Both the position numbers and the translations under genes were made by a program. Below the pieces are notes generated by a model that did no database searches, was not told the DNA's origin, and saw nothing but the letters and a program-made list of their open reading frames with translations. From the NCBI GenBank assembly GCA_012728785.1, contig JAAYEK010000170.1, forward strand, positions 1 to 46,567: DNA of 46,567 nt. The letters run 5' to 3'. How positions within the stretch are numbered: the first letter of the stretch is position 1; every line of letters starts with the position of its first letter. The DNA comes from Bacillota bacterium (GTDB lineage: Bacteria; Bacillota; UBA4882; UBA8346). This document shows, piece after piece, positions 35,315-44,275 of the stretch.

Positions 35315-37405
35315 TTAATCCTTCTCAAGCTTTTCGGTATGACCACAACCTGTTTTCAGACAAGTCAATGTTTTGTCAAGTTTTCCACCTTTGACTACCC
35401 TCATCGAACCACATTGAGGACAAGCCGTCTGATACGGACGCTCCCAGCTAAGAAAATCACACTCCGGATAGCGGTTACAACCGAAAAACACCCGGCCTTT
35501 CTTTGATTTCCGCTCTATTATTTCCCCTTCACCGCATTTTGGACATTTAACATTCCAGATTTTACGAATCGCTTTAGTATTTTTACATTCCGGGTAACCC
35601 GGACATGCTAAAAATCTTCCAAAACGCCCATACTTATAAACCATCATTAAGCCGCATTTGTCGCAAGGGATATCGCTCTCTTCCAAAGGAACTTCGACTT
35701 TTTCCAAACTTTCCTTGGCTTCTTCAAGTTCCTGATTAAAGGTCTGATAGAATTGTTCTAATACTTTGACCCATTCAGTTTCACCCTCTTGGACCTTATC
35801 TAATAATTCTTCCAATTCTGCTGTAAATTCATAGTCAACTATTTTGGAAAATTTATCTTTCAACAAATCAACGACTATTTGTCCTAGGTCGGTTGGTTTT
35901 AGTTTCTTTTCTTCTAATAGAACATAGTTCCGTTTAGTAATTGTATCAATAGTCGGAGCGTAAGTGCTAGGACGCCCAATCCCCTTTTCCTCAAGGATTT
36001 TAATTAACGACGCTTCGGTATAACGGGGCGGGGGTTGAGTGAAATGTTGCTTAAGATCAAATTTGATCAGATCTAAAACATCACCAGCCGCCAACTCCGG
36101 CAACCTTTCCTCCTTTTCTTGACTGTCATCGTCTCTGCCTTCCTGATAAACTTCAAGAAAACCCGAGAACTTCAAGGTATTACCATTAGCGCGTAATAAA
36201 TTGGCTCCACCTTTAATATCCGCCACCACTGTATCAAATACCGCAGGACGCATTTGGCTGGCGATAAAACGAGACCATATCAGCTGATATAATCGGAATT
36301 GGTCCCGGGTCAAAAATGCTTTAATACTATCAGGATGACGTGCAATCGAAGTAGGACGGATCGCTTCATGGGCTTCTTGAGCTGAAGTGTTCTTGGTTTT
36401 ATATATCGGAGGGGACTCCGGAAGGAATTTACCACCATAACGTTCCTCAATAACCAGTCTCGCCTCGGTCTGCGCTTCTCCCGCCACCCGCACAGAATCC
36501 GTACGAATATAAGTGATTACACCTTCTATTCCTGACGCGCCTAATTCGATACCTTCGTATAATTGTTGGGCGATCATCATGGTTTTACGAGCGCCAAAAC
36601 CAAGTTTACGACCGGCTTCTTGCTGTAGACTACTGGTATTAAAGGGCGGCGCTGGAGCGCGTAACCGTTCTTTTTTCTTAACTCCTGAAACTTGATATTT
36701 TTCTTGTTTAAGATTACCCTCGATCTCTTTAGCTTGGGCTTCATTAGTAATCTGAATTTTTTCTCCGCCGATCGAAAGCAATTTGGCTTGAAATTGTTGT
36801 TTGAAAGCGGTTTTAAAGTTTCCGTTGATGCTCCAGTACTCCTCGATCACGAAATCTTTAATCTCTTGTTCCCGCTCACAGATTAAACGCAAAGCAACCG
36901 ATTGGACCCTTCCGGCGCTAAGGCCGCGCCGGACTTTCTTCCATAGTAATGGGCTTAATTCGTAGCCAACGATTCGATCCAAAATTCTTCTAGCCTGTTG
37001 GGCATTGACCAAGTTCATGTCAATATCACGAGGATGATTTAAAGAATCTTCAACCGCCCGTTTCGTAATTTCATGGAATTCGATTCGCTTAATATATTTT
37101 GTCCCGCAATCCAAAACATTGGCAAGATGCCAAGAGATAGCTTCACCCTCACGATCAGGGTCAGTCGCTAAATAAACAGCATCCGCCTTATTGGCCGATT
37201 CCTTCAGTTCGTTAATTAGCTTTGCTTTACCTCTGATTTTGATGTATTTAGGTTTAAAACCATTTTTAACGTCTACGCCATATTGGCTTTTTGGCAAGTC
37301 GACAACATGCCCCATTGAGGCCTTAACCGTAAATTTTTTCCCTAAATACTTTTCAATGGTTTTTGCTTTTGCTGGTGACTCTACGATCACCAAGGATTTT
37401 GCCAC
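35315..37405 (-). CDS. topA: DNA topoisomerase I
   Basis: Type IA enzyme relaxing negative supercoils. The TOPRIM domain is N-terminal (IVESPAKAKTIEKYLG, then DPDREGEAISWHL). The active Tyr is in VITYIRTDS (about residue 301). Three C-terminal zinc fingers start with CDKCG, CPKCGEG and CPQCGS. The 696-aa length is normal. The start is a GTG at 37405 after a GGGGGG. It is separated from the upstream DUF494 gene by a terminator, so it has its own promoter, and leads trmFO, xerC and codY. Confidence 0.97.
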   Translation of the reverse strand: MAKSLVIVESPAKAKTIEKYLGKKFTVKASMGHVVDLPKSQYGVDVKNGFKPKYIKIRGKAKLINELKESANKADAVYLATDPDREGEAISWHLANVLDCGTKYIKRIEFHEITKRAVEDSLNHPRDIDMNLVNAQQARRILDRIVGYELSPLLWKKVRRGLSAGRVQSVALRLICEREQEIKDFVIEEYWSINGNFKTAFKQQFQAKLLSIGGEKIQITNEAQAKEIEGNLKQEKYQVSGVKKKERLRAPAPPFNTSSLQQEAGRKLGFGARKTMMIAQQLYEGIELGASGIEGVITYIRTDSVRVAGEAQTEARLVIEERYGGKFLPESPPIYKTKNTSAQEAHEAIRPTSIARHPDSIKAFLTRDQFRLYQLIWSRFIASQMRPAVFDTVVADIKGGANLLRANGNTLKFSGFLEVYQEGRDDDSQEKEERLPELAAGDVLDLIKFDLKQHFTQPPPRYTEASLIKILEEKGIGRPSTYAPTIDTITKRNYVLLEEKKLKPTDLGQIVVDLLKDKFSKIVDYEFTAELEELLDKVQEGETEWVKVLEQFYQTFNQELEEAKESLEKVEVPLEESDIPCDKCGLMMVYKYGRFGRFLACPGYPECKNTKAIRKIWNVKCPKCGEGEIIERKSKKGRVFFGCNRYPECDFLSWERPYQTACPQCGSMRVVKGGKLDKTLTCLKTGCGHTEKLEKD

Positions 37406-37494
37406 ACTGATACCCCCCGATGCTTAAAACGGTCCTAGTATTGGTTACTATTCAAGTTTATCAAATATAGAATGTAGAATCTAACAACATTTTT

Positions 37495-37520
37495 AAAAAA
37501 TAAGGGTTAATAATTAACCC
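37495..37520 (-). terminator. Terminator between the DUF494 gene and topA
   Basis: GGGTTAA/TTAACCC stem (37504-37520) with a 3-base loop. On the minus strand it is followed by TTATTTTTTAAAAA; on the plus strand by CTCTTTTTT. It lies 20 bases after the DUF494 stop. Confidence 0.75.
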
Positions 37521-37539
37521 CTCTTTTTTGGAAACAGCT

Positions 37540-38013
37540 TTAATTTAATAATAATAAAGGTCCGTTACCCGAAGGATAATGGAAGATCATCAATAATCGT
37601 TCCTCATCGTTAATTACTTTATGCAAAATAGACTCCAGTTCTTTAAGGCCGACTTCGTTGGATTCAATTTGCAGTGCCTCGGATAATACTTTTTCCAACT
37701 CATCAGTAGTTAATAAAGAACTATTCATCAGACGTAAAATTTCGCCTTGAAAAGAAAAGGAAAACTTCTTTTTCTCTAAAGGACTAAACACTCGATATCC
37801 CTCTTGGATGTCAACAAAATTATTGACCTCTACTTTGGATTCAAAGTGATTGGGGATCAAACACAATACACTAATTGCCGTTTCTACCTCTTGCTGAGTA
37901 TAACCCAAGCGAAATAATTCAGCAACAATAGTTTGGTCGGAACCAAACTCACCGACGGATTTGGTTAAGTACTGCCGAATAACGTAACTAACGATTTCAA
38001 CCACACGTTCCAT
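37540..38013 (-). CDS. DUF494 (Smg-like) protein
   Basis: The 157-aa protein begins MERVVEIVSYVIRQYL, with a helical N-terminal region and a LGYTQQEVETAISVL block typical of DUF494. An acidic C-terminal half ends near HKVINDEERLLMIFHY. In proteobacteria smg stands between dprA (smf) and topA, and the same position is kept here. The function of the family is unknown. No membrane or signal segments are visible. Confidence 0.82.
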   Translation of the reverse strand: MERVVEIVSYVIRQYLTKSVGEFGSDQTIVAELFRLGYTQQEVETAISVLCLIPNHFESKVEVNNFVDIQEGYRVFSPLEKKKFSFSFQGEILRLMNSSLLTTDELEKVLSEALQIESNEVGLKELESILHKVINDEERLLMIFHYPSGNGPLLLLN

Positions 38014-38197
38014 TTTTTCATCCCCTTAAATCATGGTTGATATTAACTTCTTCGGCAGGATGAATCATTCCCTTTATAAAAAAAGCTTTCCAATATTACC
38101 ACCATTTAAATGGAGGTTTATCTTATTGTAATCATTTTAAAGGAGTATGTAAAGAGCAGTAGTCAGAAGCTTAGTAACTACTATAACTCTCGACAGA

Positions 38198-39286
38198 CTA
38201 TTTCACGCGTAAATATAGCTGTCCCGGATACCGTTTCACCAATCCTCTTAATTCCAACTGAGTCAAGGTCGAACTAACCTGAGCTGGTGCAAGAGCCGCC
38301 AATCTTAATATATGGTCGATATGTTGAGGTTCTCTACTCATAACCTCCATGACTTTTTGTTCCAATTCATTTAAAACCGCATTATCGATTGCTTGAATCT
38401 CCGTTGTTGTCAATTGAGGAATATTCAATTCAGCTAGGATATCTTGATAATTCTCCACCAATTTTGCGCCTTGGCGGATCAATTTATGAGGTCCTTTACT
38501 CCGGTCATTTTCAATATTACCGGGAACGGCAAACACATCCCGGCCCTGTTCCAAGGCAAATCCCGCTGTAATCAAAGAACCACTGTCCTGAGCCGCTTCG
38601 ACCACTACTACACCTAAACTAAGGCCACTAATGATTCGGTTTCGTGCCGGAAAATTCTTGGCATATGGTTCGGTTCCTAGGGGAAACTCCGAAATAACCA
38701 CTCCACGACTGGCGATTTTTTCCATTAGAGGTTCATTTTCAATCGGATAGGGCATGTCTAAGCCGCTACCTAATACCGCAACGGTTCTTCCTTTGGCCTC
38801 GATAGCCCCCCGGTGCGCTTCGGAATCGATTCCCCGAGCCATTCCGCTAATAATCGTCAATCCCTGATACGATAATTGTAAAGCCAAGTCTTTGGAGGTC
38901 ACAGCTCCTATCGGAGTTGGATTCCGAGTCCCCACAATCGCAACAGCGATATCATCACCATATTCAAAGCTTCCCCAGGCATATAACACTGGGGGCGGAT
39001 CGGAGATCTGCTTCAAATTGGCTGGATAATCCGGATCATTAAAACAATAAATCCTAAAACCCAAATGAGCCACTTTTTTCAACTCCAGATCCGGATCCCA
39101 TTCGGTTAACGTAGTTTTGTATCCTGCTAAGGCTTTTGCGCCGATCAACGGCCTAAGCTCACTTTCCCTGGCTAACCAAGCGTCTTTCATGCTTCCAAAT
39201 TTGTCTAGGAGTTTAAAAAACCGATTAGGCCCGATCCCCGGTGCCCTATTCCAACATAACCAGTATTTCAGCTCTTCGCTTTGCAT
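38198..39286 (-). CDS. dprA: DNA processing protein DprA (Smf)
   Basis: Loads RecA on incoming single-stranded DNA during transformation. The start is taken at the ATG at 39286 (MQSEELKYWL), giving 362 aa; the frame is open for 13 more codons but without similarity. The N-terminal helix-hairpin-helix-like region is followed by the Rossmann-like DprA fold: IVGTRNPTPIGA, ISGMARGIDSEAHRGA, AVLGSGLDMPYP and EFPLGTEPYAKNFPARNRII. A C-terminal winged-helix region (about 290-360) is present. With a ComFB-like gene nearby it is consistent with natural competence. Confidence 0.95.
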   Translation of the reverse strand: MQSEELKYWLCWNRAPGIGPNRFFKLLDKFGSMKDAWLARESELRPLIGAKALAGYKTTLTEWDPDLELKKVAHLGFRIYCFNDPDYPANLKQISDPPPVLYAWGSFEYGDDIAVAIVGTRNPTPIGAVTSKDLALQLSYQGLTIISGMARGIDSEAHRGAIEAKGRTVAVLGSGLDMPYPIENEPLMEKIASRGVVISEFPLGTEPYAKNFPARNRIISGLSLGVVVVEAAQDSGSLITAGFALEQGRDVFAVPGNIENDRSKGPHKLIRQGAKLVENYQDILAELNIPQLTTTEIQAIDNAVLNELEQKVMEVMSREPQHIDHILRLAALAPAQVSSTLTQLELRGLVKRYPGQLYLRVK

Positions 39287-39455
39287 TCCGACACCCCCGT
39301 TTTCATACAATTCATTCGGCGGCACAAAATGCCATTCCTGCTTTTTATAGTAAAGAACTGAAACTTTTTAGTATTATCTTTCAACTTGCCAGCATTATAA
39401 AGGTCTCATCTAGAGATAATAGATTTGACGTAAAAGCATAAATGAGGTGCTAAAA

Positions 39456-39680
39456 GTGGAACCAACCGATGTTAATCATATCTATCTTTGCCCCCACTGT
39501 GGCGTGGATACCCTTCATTACGTTAAAAACCGCAATCGCGATTTGGTTGGGATCATTTGTTCCAACTGTAATACACCTTCATTAGTTAAGAAAGAAATCC
39601 TAACATACCATCAATTAAAATGGGAAGATGAATTACGCCAAATCCTAAATAATCTGGAAAATCCCTTTGATGAAAACTAA
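39456..39680 (+). CDS. Small zinc-ribbon protein
   Basis: The 74-aa protein has one zinc ribbon, CPHC (about residue 12) and CSNC (about 36). A basic loop lies between them and an acidic C-terminus follows (LEDELRQI-type helix and ENPFDEN). The start is the GTG at 39456, preceded by GAGGTG at 6 bases; an upstream GTG at 39447 overlaps that site. It is similar in form to the small bh-type zinc-ribbon proteins of Bacillota. It ends 2 bases before the stop of the convergent RNase J remnant. Confidence 0.75.
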   Translation: MEPTDVNHIYLCPHCGVDTLHYVKNRNRDLVGIICSNCNTPSLVKKEILTYHQLKWEDELRQILNNLENPFDEN

Positions 39681-39682
39681 TT

Positions 39683-40065
39683 TTACACTTCCATGATGAT
39701 CGGCAAAATCATAGGACGTCTTTTCATTCGCTCGTAAAGATGTTTTCCAAGGATTTCGCGGATTTGATTTTTAGTGGTGGTCCAATCCGAATAAAATGTC
39801 TTACCCAACTCTTTTTCCGAAGGAGTGTAACCAGTTTTCTCAACATTGGTACTATCGGACAAAATGGCTAGCACTTCTTTATCCCCAAGTTCAGCTAATT
39901 TCCGAAAATCGGTAGCCTTACCGTCAACCGGTGTATAATCAAACTTAAAATCGGCGGTATGAAAAATAATTCCGGCCGGGGTATGTATTGCTAACGCAAC
40001 TACATCAGCGATACTGTGATTGACATGAACAAATTCCACCAAAAAGCTTCCGATTCTATCTTAAA
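39683..40065 (-). pseudogene. Degraded ribonuclease J fragment
   Basis: The translated remnant (VEFVHVNHSIADVVALAI, then HTADFKFDYTPVDGK, SDSTNVEKTGYTPSEKELG) matches the central beta-lactamase part of RNase J. It then jumps directly to the extreme C-terminal end (HLYERMKRRPMILPIIMEV). About 300 residues carrying the beta-CASP and later metal-site regions are missing, as is the N-terminal HxHxDH part. The 5' homology (FKI, then GSFLVEF) needs a frame change near 40050, showing further decay. There is no ribosome-binding site. A functional RNase J is expected elsewhere. Cannot be active. Confidence 0.85.
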
Positions 40066-40198
40066 GCCCCTGCCCTTTACCTGCATCCGAAGCAAAAAAA
40101 AAACCTTTAACGTCCGGTTTTATTTCAAAACGGTTATTCCTATTATAATGACATCTCAAACAACCTACAATTGGTCTCAATCCCAATTTAAAAAGCGC

Positions 40199-40483
40199 TT
40201 AACAACGGACATGGTTAGGCTGTTTGGCGACGACTTCAGCCGCTTCGATGATCATCACCAAAGCATCGGCCCTAACTTGCCGATCCTCTCTAGATAATTT
40301 GGCGAAAATTTCTCCTTCGGGGCTCACCGCATATCTCCCTTTTAACTTGGATAATGCTAATACCAGTATATCGGCGCTACAACGTGGACAGTTACAGTAT
40401 TGGGGATAACCTCTGTAAAATTCCCGGTAGACATCGACAACTACATCTTCCATGTAATTTTTAAAACTGTATTTCTCCACCAT
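40199..40483 (-). CDS. ComFB-like late-competence protein
   Basis: The 94-aa protein has the ComFB pattern: a helical start (YMEDVVVDVYREFYRG), then YPQYCNCPRCSADILVLAL, with three cysteines for zinc, then LKGRYAVSPEG. The start is the ATG at 40483, preceded by GGTGGTG. In Bacillus comFB stands between the comFA helicase and comFC; in other bacteria ComFB-like domains bind cyclic di-nucleotides (c-di-GMP/c-di-AMP in cyanobacteria). That is of interest given the GEMM riboswitch elsewhere in this window. Which ligand, if any, it binds is unknown. It lies 12 bases after the secretin stop, the same transcript. Confidence 0.85.
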   Translation of the reverse strand: MVEKYSFKNYMEDVVVDVYREFYRGYPQYCNCPRCSADILVLALSKLKGRYAVSPEGEIFAKLSREDRQVRADALVMIIEAAEVVAKQPNHVRC

Positions 40484-40495
40484 ATTCACCACCAA

Positions 40496-42199
40496 TTAAA
40501 ATTCGGGATTAACCACATTACGGGCTGGAGAAGGTAGTACTAAAGCCTGACCTTCCTTGACTTTGGTTTGATCATCAATTCCATTCAAGTCCATCAGGAC
40601 TTCAATGGTTGTCCCGTATCGTTTGGCTATTCTCCATAATGTCTCTTTCGATTTAACCATGTATATTCGTTCCACCGGTGTTGGAATGATTAGTTCCGTC
40701 CCAACCTTAATCAGATCAGCACTGCTAATCTTATTCTCGGAAAAAACCGCAGTAAGGTCCGTTCCAAACTTTTTAGCGATCCCGGTAGGAGTATCTCCCG
40801 GTTTAATCAGATATTTAACCTTATAGGTATTAGATGTCTTCCGGACCGGCCCTTCCGAATCTTTTGACACCTGCTGACCGGAATGGTTTTCCGGTATCAC
40901 AACCGCGTCAAAGATTACCACCGGTTTTTCATCCTCCGGTTTGGTTAATCCCTCAATAATCGGTTCCCCTGTCTGTTCCGGGACCTGATCATCTTCAAGG
41001 AAAGGATCGGTTTCCCCAGCAGCATCCTGAAGATTCGCGCCGGGAGCAGTATCTGATCCTTCCTCAATAACCTTCGCTTCGCTTCCATCAGCCAGTTTGG
41101 GAGTAATCAACAGCACAATTCTGCTTGATTGAGCTTGGTCGGGAACGACGTTTTTGGCAAACATATTTTCTAAAATCGGGTACTGATAACCATTGCTTTT
41201 TTGTTTCAAATTAAAATATTCATGCCTTTGCAAAGCGCCGCAAAGCAAAACTGTTTGGTTAAGGTTCATCCCGATCAAGGAATGGATTCCACGGACAACG
41301 GTTTGTTGTTGACCGTTATTATTTTTAATTGTAGTATTAACTTTCAGAATTAATCTGGTACCGTTAACCACCGATGGAGTGATGATCAACCTTGTTCCGG
41401 TCTCCAGATCCTCGGTTGACTTTCTGTTAGCACCCGTGCTTTCTTGGGAAGAATTTACCGCATAATCTCCAATTAATACTCTGGCTTCTTGATTATTAAA
41501 GCAGGTAAGATCGGATCGGCCGAGCAATGATTGGTTAAAATTTACCCCTAATAATCTTTGTTGCTCGCTATTCAATACTACCGCACCCAGCTCCATAGGT
41601 CCCAAGTCGGTTTCCAGGCTTAACTCTCTCCAAAATGAATCAGTTAATTCTTCAACCCGGATCTCCAGATTAATGGAGGAGTTTGAATTATCAAGCCGGT
41701 TTACCAAATCCGAAATATTTTGATGTTCGGCAATATCAGCCGTCACCGTCAATTCTTTTTTGGGATGATCGATTTTAATCCGTTCCCGGGAAATTATAGT
41801 TTGTAACTTTTCAGCAACCAACACCGGATCGGCGTGTTTTAAAGAATGAATCCTGGTAGAACGGGCCGCGAAATTGCCATTAATATAGGCAGAAGTACCA
41901 ATCATCAAAGCAGAGGCATTAAGCCAACGGCTGCTATACCCGTAACCTTTGGCCACTGCCCCAATAGCATCCTTGGCGGTAACTCCCCGCATTAAAGTCA
42001 ATGATACTTCTCCCAGGACCTGTCGGTCCAATATGACCCGAAAACCGCCGATTTCCGCCAAATCTCTGATTACATCTTGCAAATCGGTATTAAGATATTC
42101 CAAATCATAATTTAGGACAACATCGCCATTCGCTTGAATGACCGGAGCAATGGCTATGATCATTACCGCAACCATTACATATTGTAAAAACGATTTCAA
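40496..42199 (-). CDS. Secretin-like protein with C-terminal LysM repeats
   Basis: The 567-aa exported protein starts with a signal peptide (about 1-23). Residues about 30-100 form a secretin/TonB short N-terminal (STN) domain (LNTDLQDVIRDLAEIGGFRV). An NolW-like N1 domain lies at about 115-170. The secretin domain at about 200-375 has ETGTRLIITPSVVNGTRLIL, LNQTVLLCGAL and SSRIVLLITPKLAD. An acidic linker precedes two LysM motifs (about 460-510 and 515-560). Secretins form outer-membrane pores in type II/IV pilus systems; LysM binds peptidoglycan. No other pilus genes are in the window. The start is TTG at 42199, 8 bases after GGAGG. It suggests an outer membrane or a wall-anchored variant. 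Confidence 0.82.
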   Translation of the reverse strand: MKSFLQYVMVAVMIIAIAPVIQANGDVVLNYDLEYLNTDLQDVIRDLAEIGGFRVILDRQVLGEVSLTLMRGVTAKDAIGAVAKGYGYSSRWLNASALMIGTSAYINGNFAARSTRIHSLKHADPVLVAEKLQTIISRERIKIDHPKKELTVTADIAEHQNISDLVNRLDNSNSSINLEIRVEELTDSFWRELSLETDLGPMELGAVVLNSEQQRLLGVNFNQSLLGRSDLTCFNNQEARVLIGDYAVNSSQESTGANRKSTEDLETGTRLIITPSVVNGTRLILKVNTTIKNNNGQQQTVVRGIHSLIGMNLNQTVLLCGALQRHEYFNLKQKSNGYQYPILENMFAKNVVPDQAQSSRIVLLITPKLADGSEAKVIEEGSDTAPGANLQDAAGETDPFLEDDQVPEQTGEPIIEGLTKPEDEKPVVIFDAVVIPENHSGQQVSKDSEGPVRKTSNTYKVKYLIKPGDTPTGIAKKFGTDLTAVFSENKISSADLIKVGTELIIPTPVERIYMVKSKETLWRIAKRYGTTIEVLMDLNGIDDQTKVKEGQALVLPSPARNVVNPEF

Positions 42200-42265
42200 A
42201 ACTTGAACCTCCGTTAATTTTTAAACTCCAGATTTTATGACCAATTTAAAACATCGAAAAATTAG

Positions 42266-43123
42266 TCATTTAAAAACAGTCAAAGCTTCTCTCATAACGT
42301 TTATCGGCGGTTCCATATCAAACCATAACCGAAAACTTTCGGCTCCCTGATATAATAAGAGAGCAAGACCGGATAAGGTATGACAACCGGCATTAATCGC
42401 CTCTTTGATAAGGGTGGTAGCGCCTCCGCTATGGTAAACCAGATCATAAACAAACAATCCGGAATGTAATAATTGCGGTGGTATCAATGAATACTGGTTT
42501 TTCAACCCCACCGAAGTAGCGTTAATCACTAAATCCAAGGAGTCCCATGCCAAAGAACTCAATTGGTTATAATCACCGATTTTCAAGGGGAAACCAATGG
42601 TAGCCAGCAAATTTTCCCTTAGTTCGACGGCTGTTTCGATGGTCCGGTTTAGTAAAGTGATTGACTCGACTCCTTCGGCGATTAACCGGTAAATCACCGC
42701 CCTGGCCGAGCCACCGGCCCCCAGGATTAATACTCTTTTCCCAGCGACTTCAAATCCTGCCTCTTCACGCAGGGAAGTTATCAGACCAATTCCATCGGTG
42801 CTGGTTCCGAGAAGCATCCCGTTTCGGTTAATAACAGTATTGACCGAACCACTTAACAGACTGTCACCGAAAATCTCATCAAGTTCGCCTGTTATTCCTT
42901 GTTTATGAGGGATAGTTATATTAACACCTTTAAAATTGAAAGCTTTGATCCCTAATACAGCATCCTTTAGGCATTCACTGCTAACACGGCAGGGAATGTA
43001 GACACAATTTAAGCCTAAGGCTCGAAAGGCAGCATTATGCATTATCGGTGAAAGACTATGACTAACCGGATCACCGAATACCGCTAAAACTTCAGTGTCA
43101 CCTTTAATAATTAAAGAACTCAT
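42266..43123 (-). CDS. aroE: Shikimate 5-dehydrogenase
   Basis: Reduces 3-dehydroshikimate to shikimate with NADPH. The 285-aa protein shows the substrate block GDPVSHSLSPIMHNAAF (about 17-33), the catalytic Lys in NITIPHKQGI, the NADP loop LGAGGSARAV, the basic NRT motif that selects NADP, NATSVGL and the C-terminal QGAESF. It sits directly after yqeH, as in Bacillus (yqeG-yqeH-aroD). It serves the same pathway as the DAHP synthase domain of the trp operon. Confidence 0.96.
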   Translation of the reverse strand: MSSLIIKGDTEVLAVFGDPVSHSLSPIMHNAAFRALGLNCVYIPCRVSSECLKDAVLGIKAFNFKGVNITIPHKQGITGELDEIFGDSLLSGSVNTVINRNGMLLGTSTDGIGLITSLREEAGFEVAGKRVLILGAGGSARAVIYRLIAEGVESITLLNRTIETAVELRENLLATIGFPLKIGDYNQLSSLAWDSLDLVINATSVGLKNQYSLIPPQLLHSGLFVYDLVYHSGGATTLIKEAINAGCHTLSGLALLLYQGAESFRLWFDMEPPINVMREALTVFK

Positions 43124-43141
43124 TATATTATAAATTCGTCT

Positions 43142-44275
43142 TTACCTGAGAAACTCCTTTTTGTACTCCTGAGATTCTTTTTTACCAACTAACGCCGGTC
43201 TTATTTCCCAACGGATTCCCTCCGGGTGCCAAATTTTTAATTCCGTCGCCGCACCTCTGATCGAAAACCAACCAAGACCAGCGACTGCCAAATCCGTTTG
43301 GGGGTCGACCTTAAGCACAGTTTCTTGCCATTTTAATTTTGAAGCGCACTTCTTACAAGCCTTTCCCAGCCATGAAGGGGCGGTAGTTAATAATTCACCG
43401 ATCTTAGCGCTATCAGTTCGATGAATCTTTAATTCCGGAGAAGCAAAGCTAAGCAAAACCGTTTCCCTTTCGCCTAGTTGGGCTAGGCCGAATAAATTAC
43501 CCCAGATTATGCCTTTTCCCGGTTTTAAGCTCCATAGTTTATGGCTTAATTTAGTAGTTGAAACCAATTGAGTGGCGCATTCAGGACATAGTAGATCTCC
43601 GTACCGATCTCCCGGAGTCAATCCCGGGGTATCGATCAAAGTGTTCCGTCCTTTTAAAATACTCCAATTGCTCAATCCAAGGGTTGTCCCGGGAAATTTT
43701 GAAACGGTAGGAAGTTGGTTTGATTTTTCAGTGGCCAGCATTCGTTTTACTAAAGACGACTTACCCACATTGGTCATACCCAGTAAACTGATGCGGGTCC
43801 CAGGAAGGGTCGCTTTTTTGATTTCCTCTAAAAGTATACCTACGCCGGTTCCCTTCAGCCCGCTGGTTAATATAAGCGTTCTTGGTTTTTGAGCAAACCG
43901 ATCCCGTAGATAATTTTCAAGATATTCGATAATCTCCGGGTATCTGGTCCGCTCCGGCGCCAAATCGAGTTTATTAAGGACAATTAAATATGGCTTATCA
44001 GAGATCCATGAGGACCAAGCCGGTAAAGTTCCGGTTAGATCTGAAAAATCAGCCGTAATAACTGATAATTCACTTAATTGGATTGCCTTTTTAATGTTAT
44101 TTTCGATTTGTTCCGGGTCCAGCCGCACCTTCCCGGTTTTCCCGTAATGCGTCATTTGATAACAACGTTGGCAAACCTGACTCTTTTTAAGAACGTTCTC
44201 CGGGACAAATCCTGGCTGATCCGGTTTGGCGCTTTGCATTACACAACCACAACCACGGCAGTATTTAAGAGTCAT
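43142..44275 (-). CDS. yqeH: Ribosome biogenesis GTPase YqeH
   Basis: Circularly permuted GTPase needed for 30S assembly in Bacillota. The 377-aa protein has an N-terminal zinc finger (CRGCGCVMQ, then CQRCYQMTHY). The permuted order G4-G5-G1-G2-G3 follows: NKLDLAP, TSGLKGTG, GMTNVGKSSLV, PGTTLG, DTPGL. A second CxxC set (LCPECA) is present, and the C-terminal domain follows. It overlaps yqeG by 4 bases (ATGA) and is followed by aroE. Confidence 0.95.
   Translation of the reverse strand: MTLKYCRGCGCVMQSAKPDQPGFVPENVLKKSQVCQRCYQMTHYGKTGKVRLDPEQIENNIKKAIQLSELSVITADFSDLTGTLPAWSSWISDKPYLIVLNKLDLAPERTRYPEIIEYLENYLRDRFAQKPRTLILTSGLKGTGVGILLEEIKKATLPGTRISLLGMTNVGKSSLVKRMLATEKSNQLPTVSKFPGTTLGLSNWSILKGRNTLIDTPGLTPGDRYGDLLCPECATQLVSTTKLSHKLWSLKPGKGIIWGNLFGLAQLGERETVLLSFASPELKIHRTDSAKIGELLTTAPSWLGKACKKCASKLKWQETVLKVDPQTDLAVAGLGWFSIRGAATELKIWHPEGIRWEIRPALVGKKESQEYKKEFLR

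Noticed and set aside
38150-38200. Third copy of the GTAGTCAGAA repeat
   Set aside because: Only about ten bases are shared, and the CTGTCTTCTGTC arm is missing.
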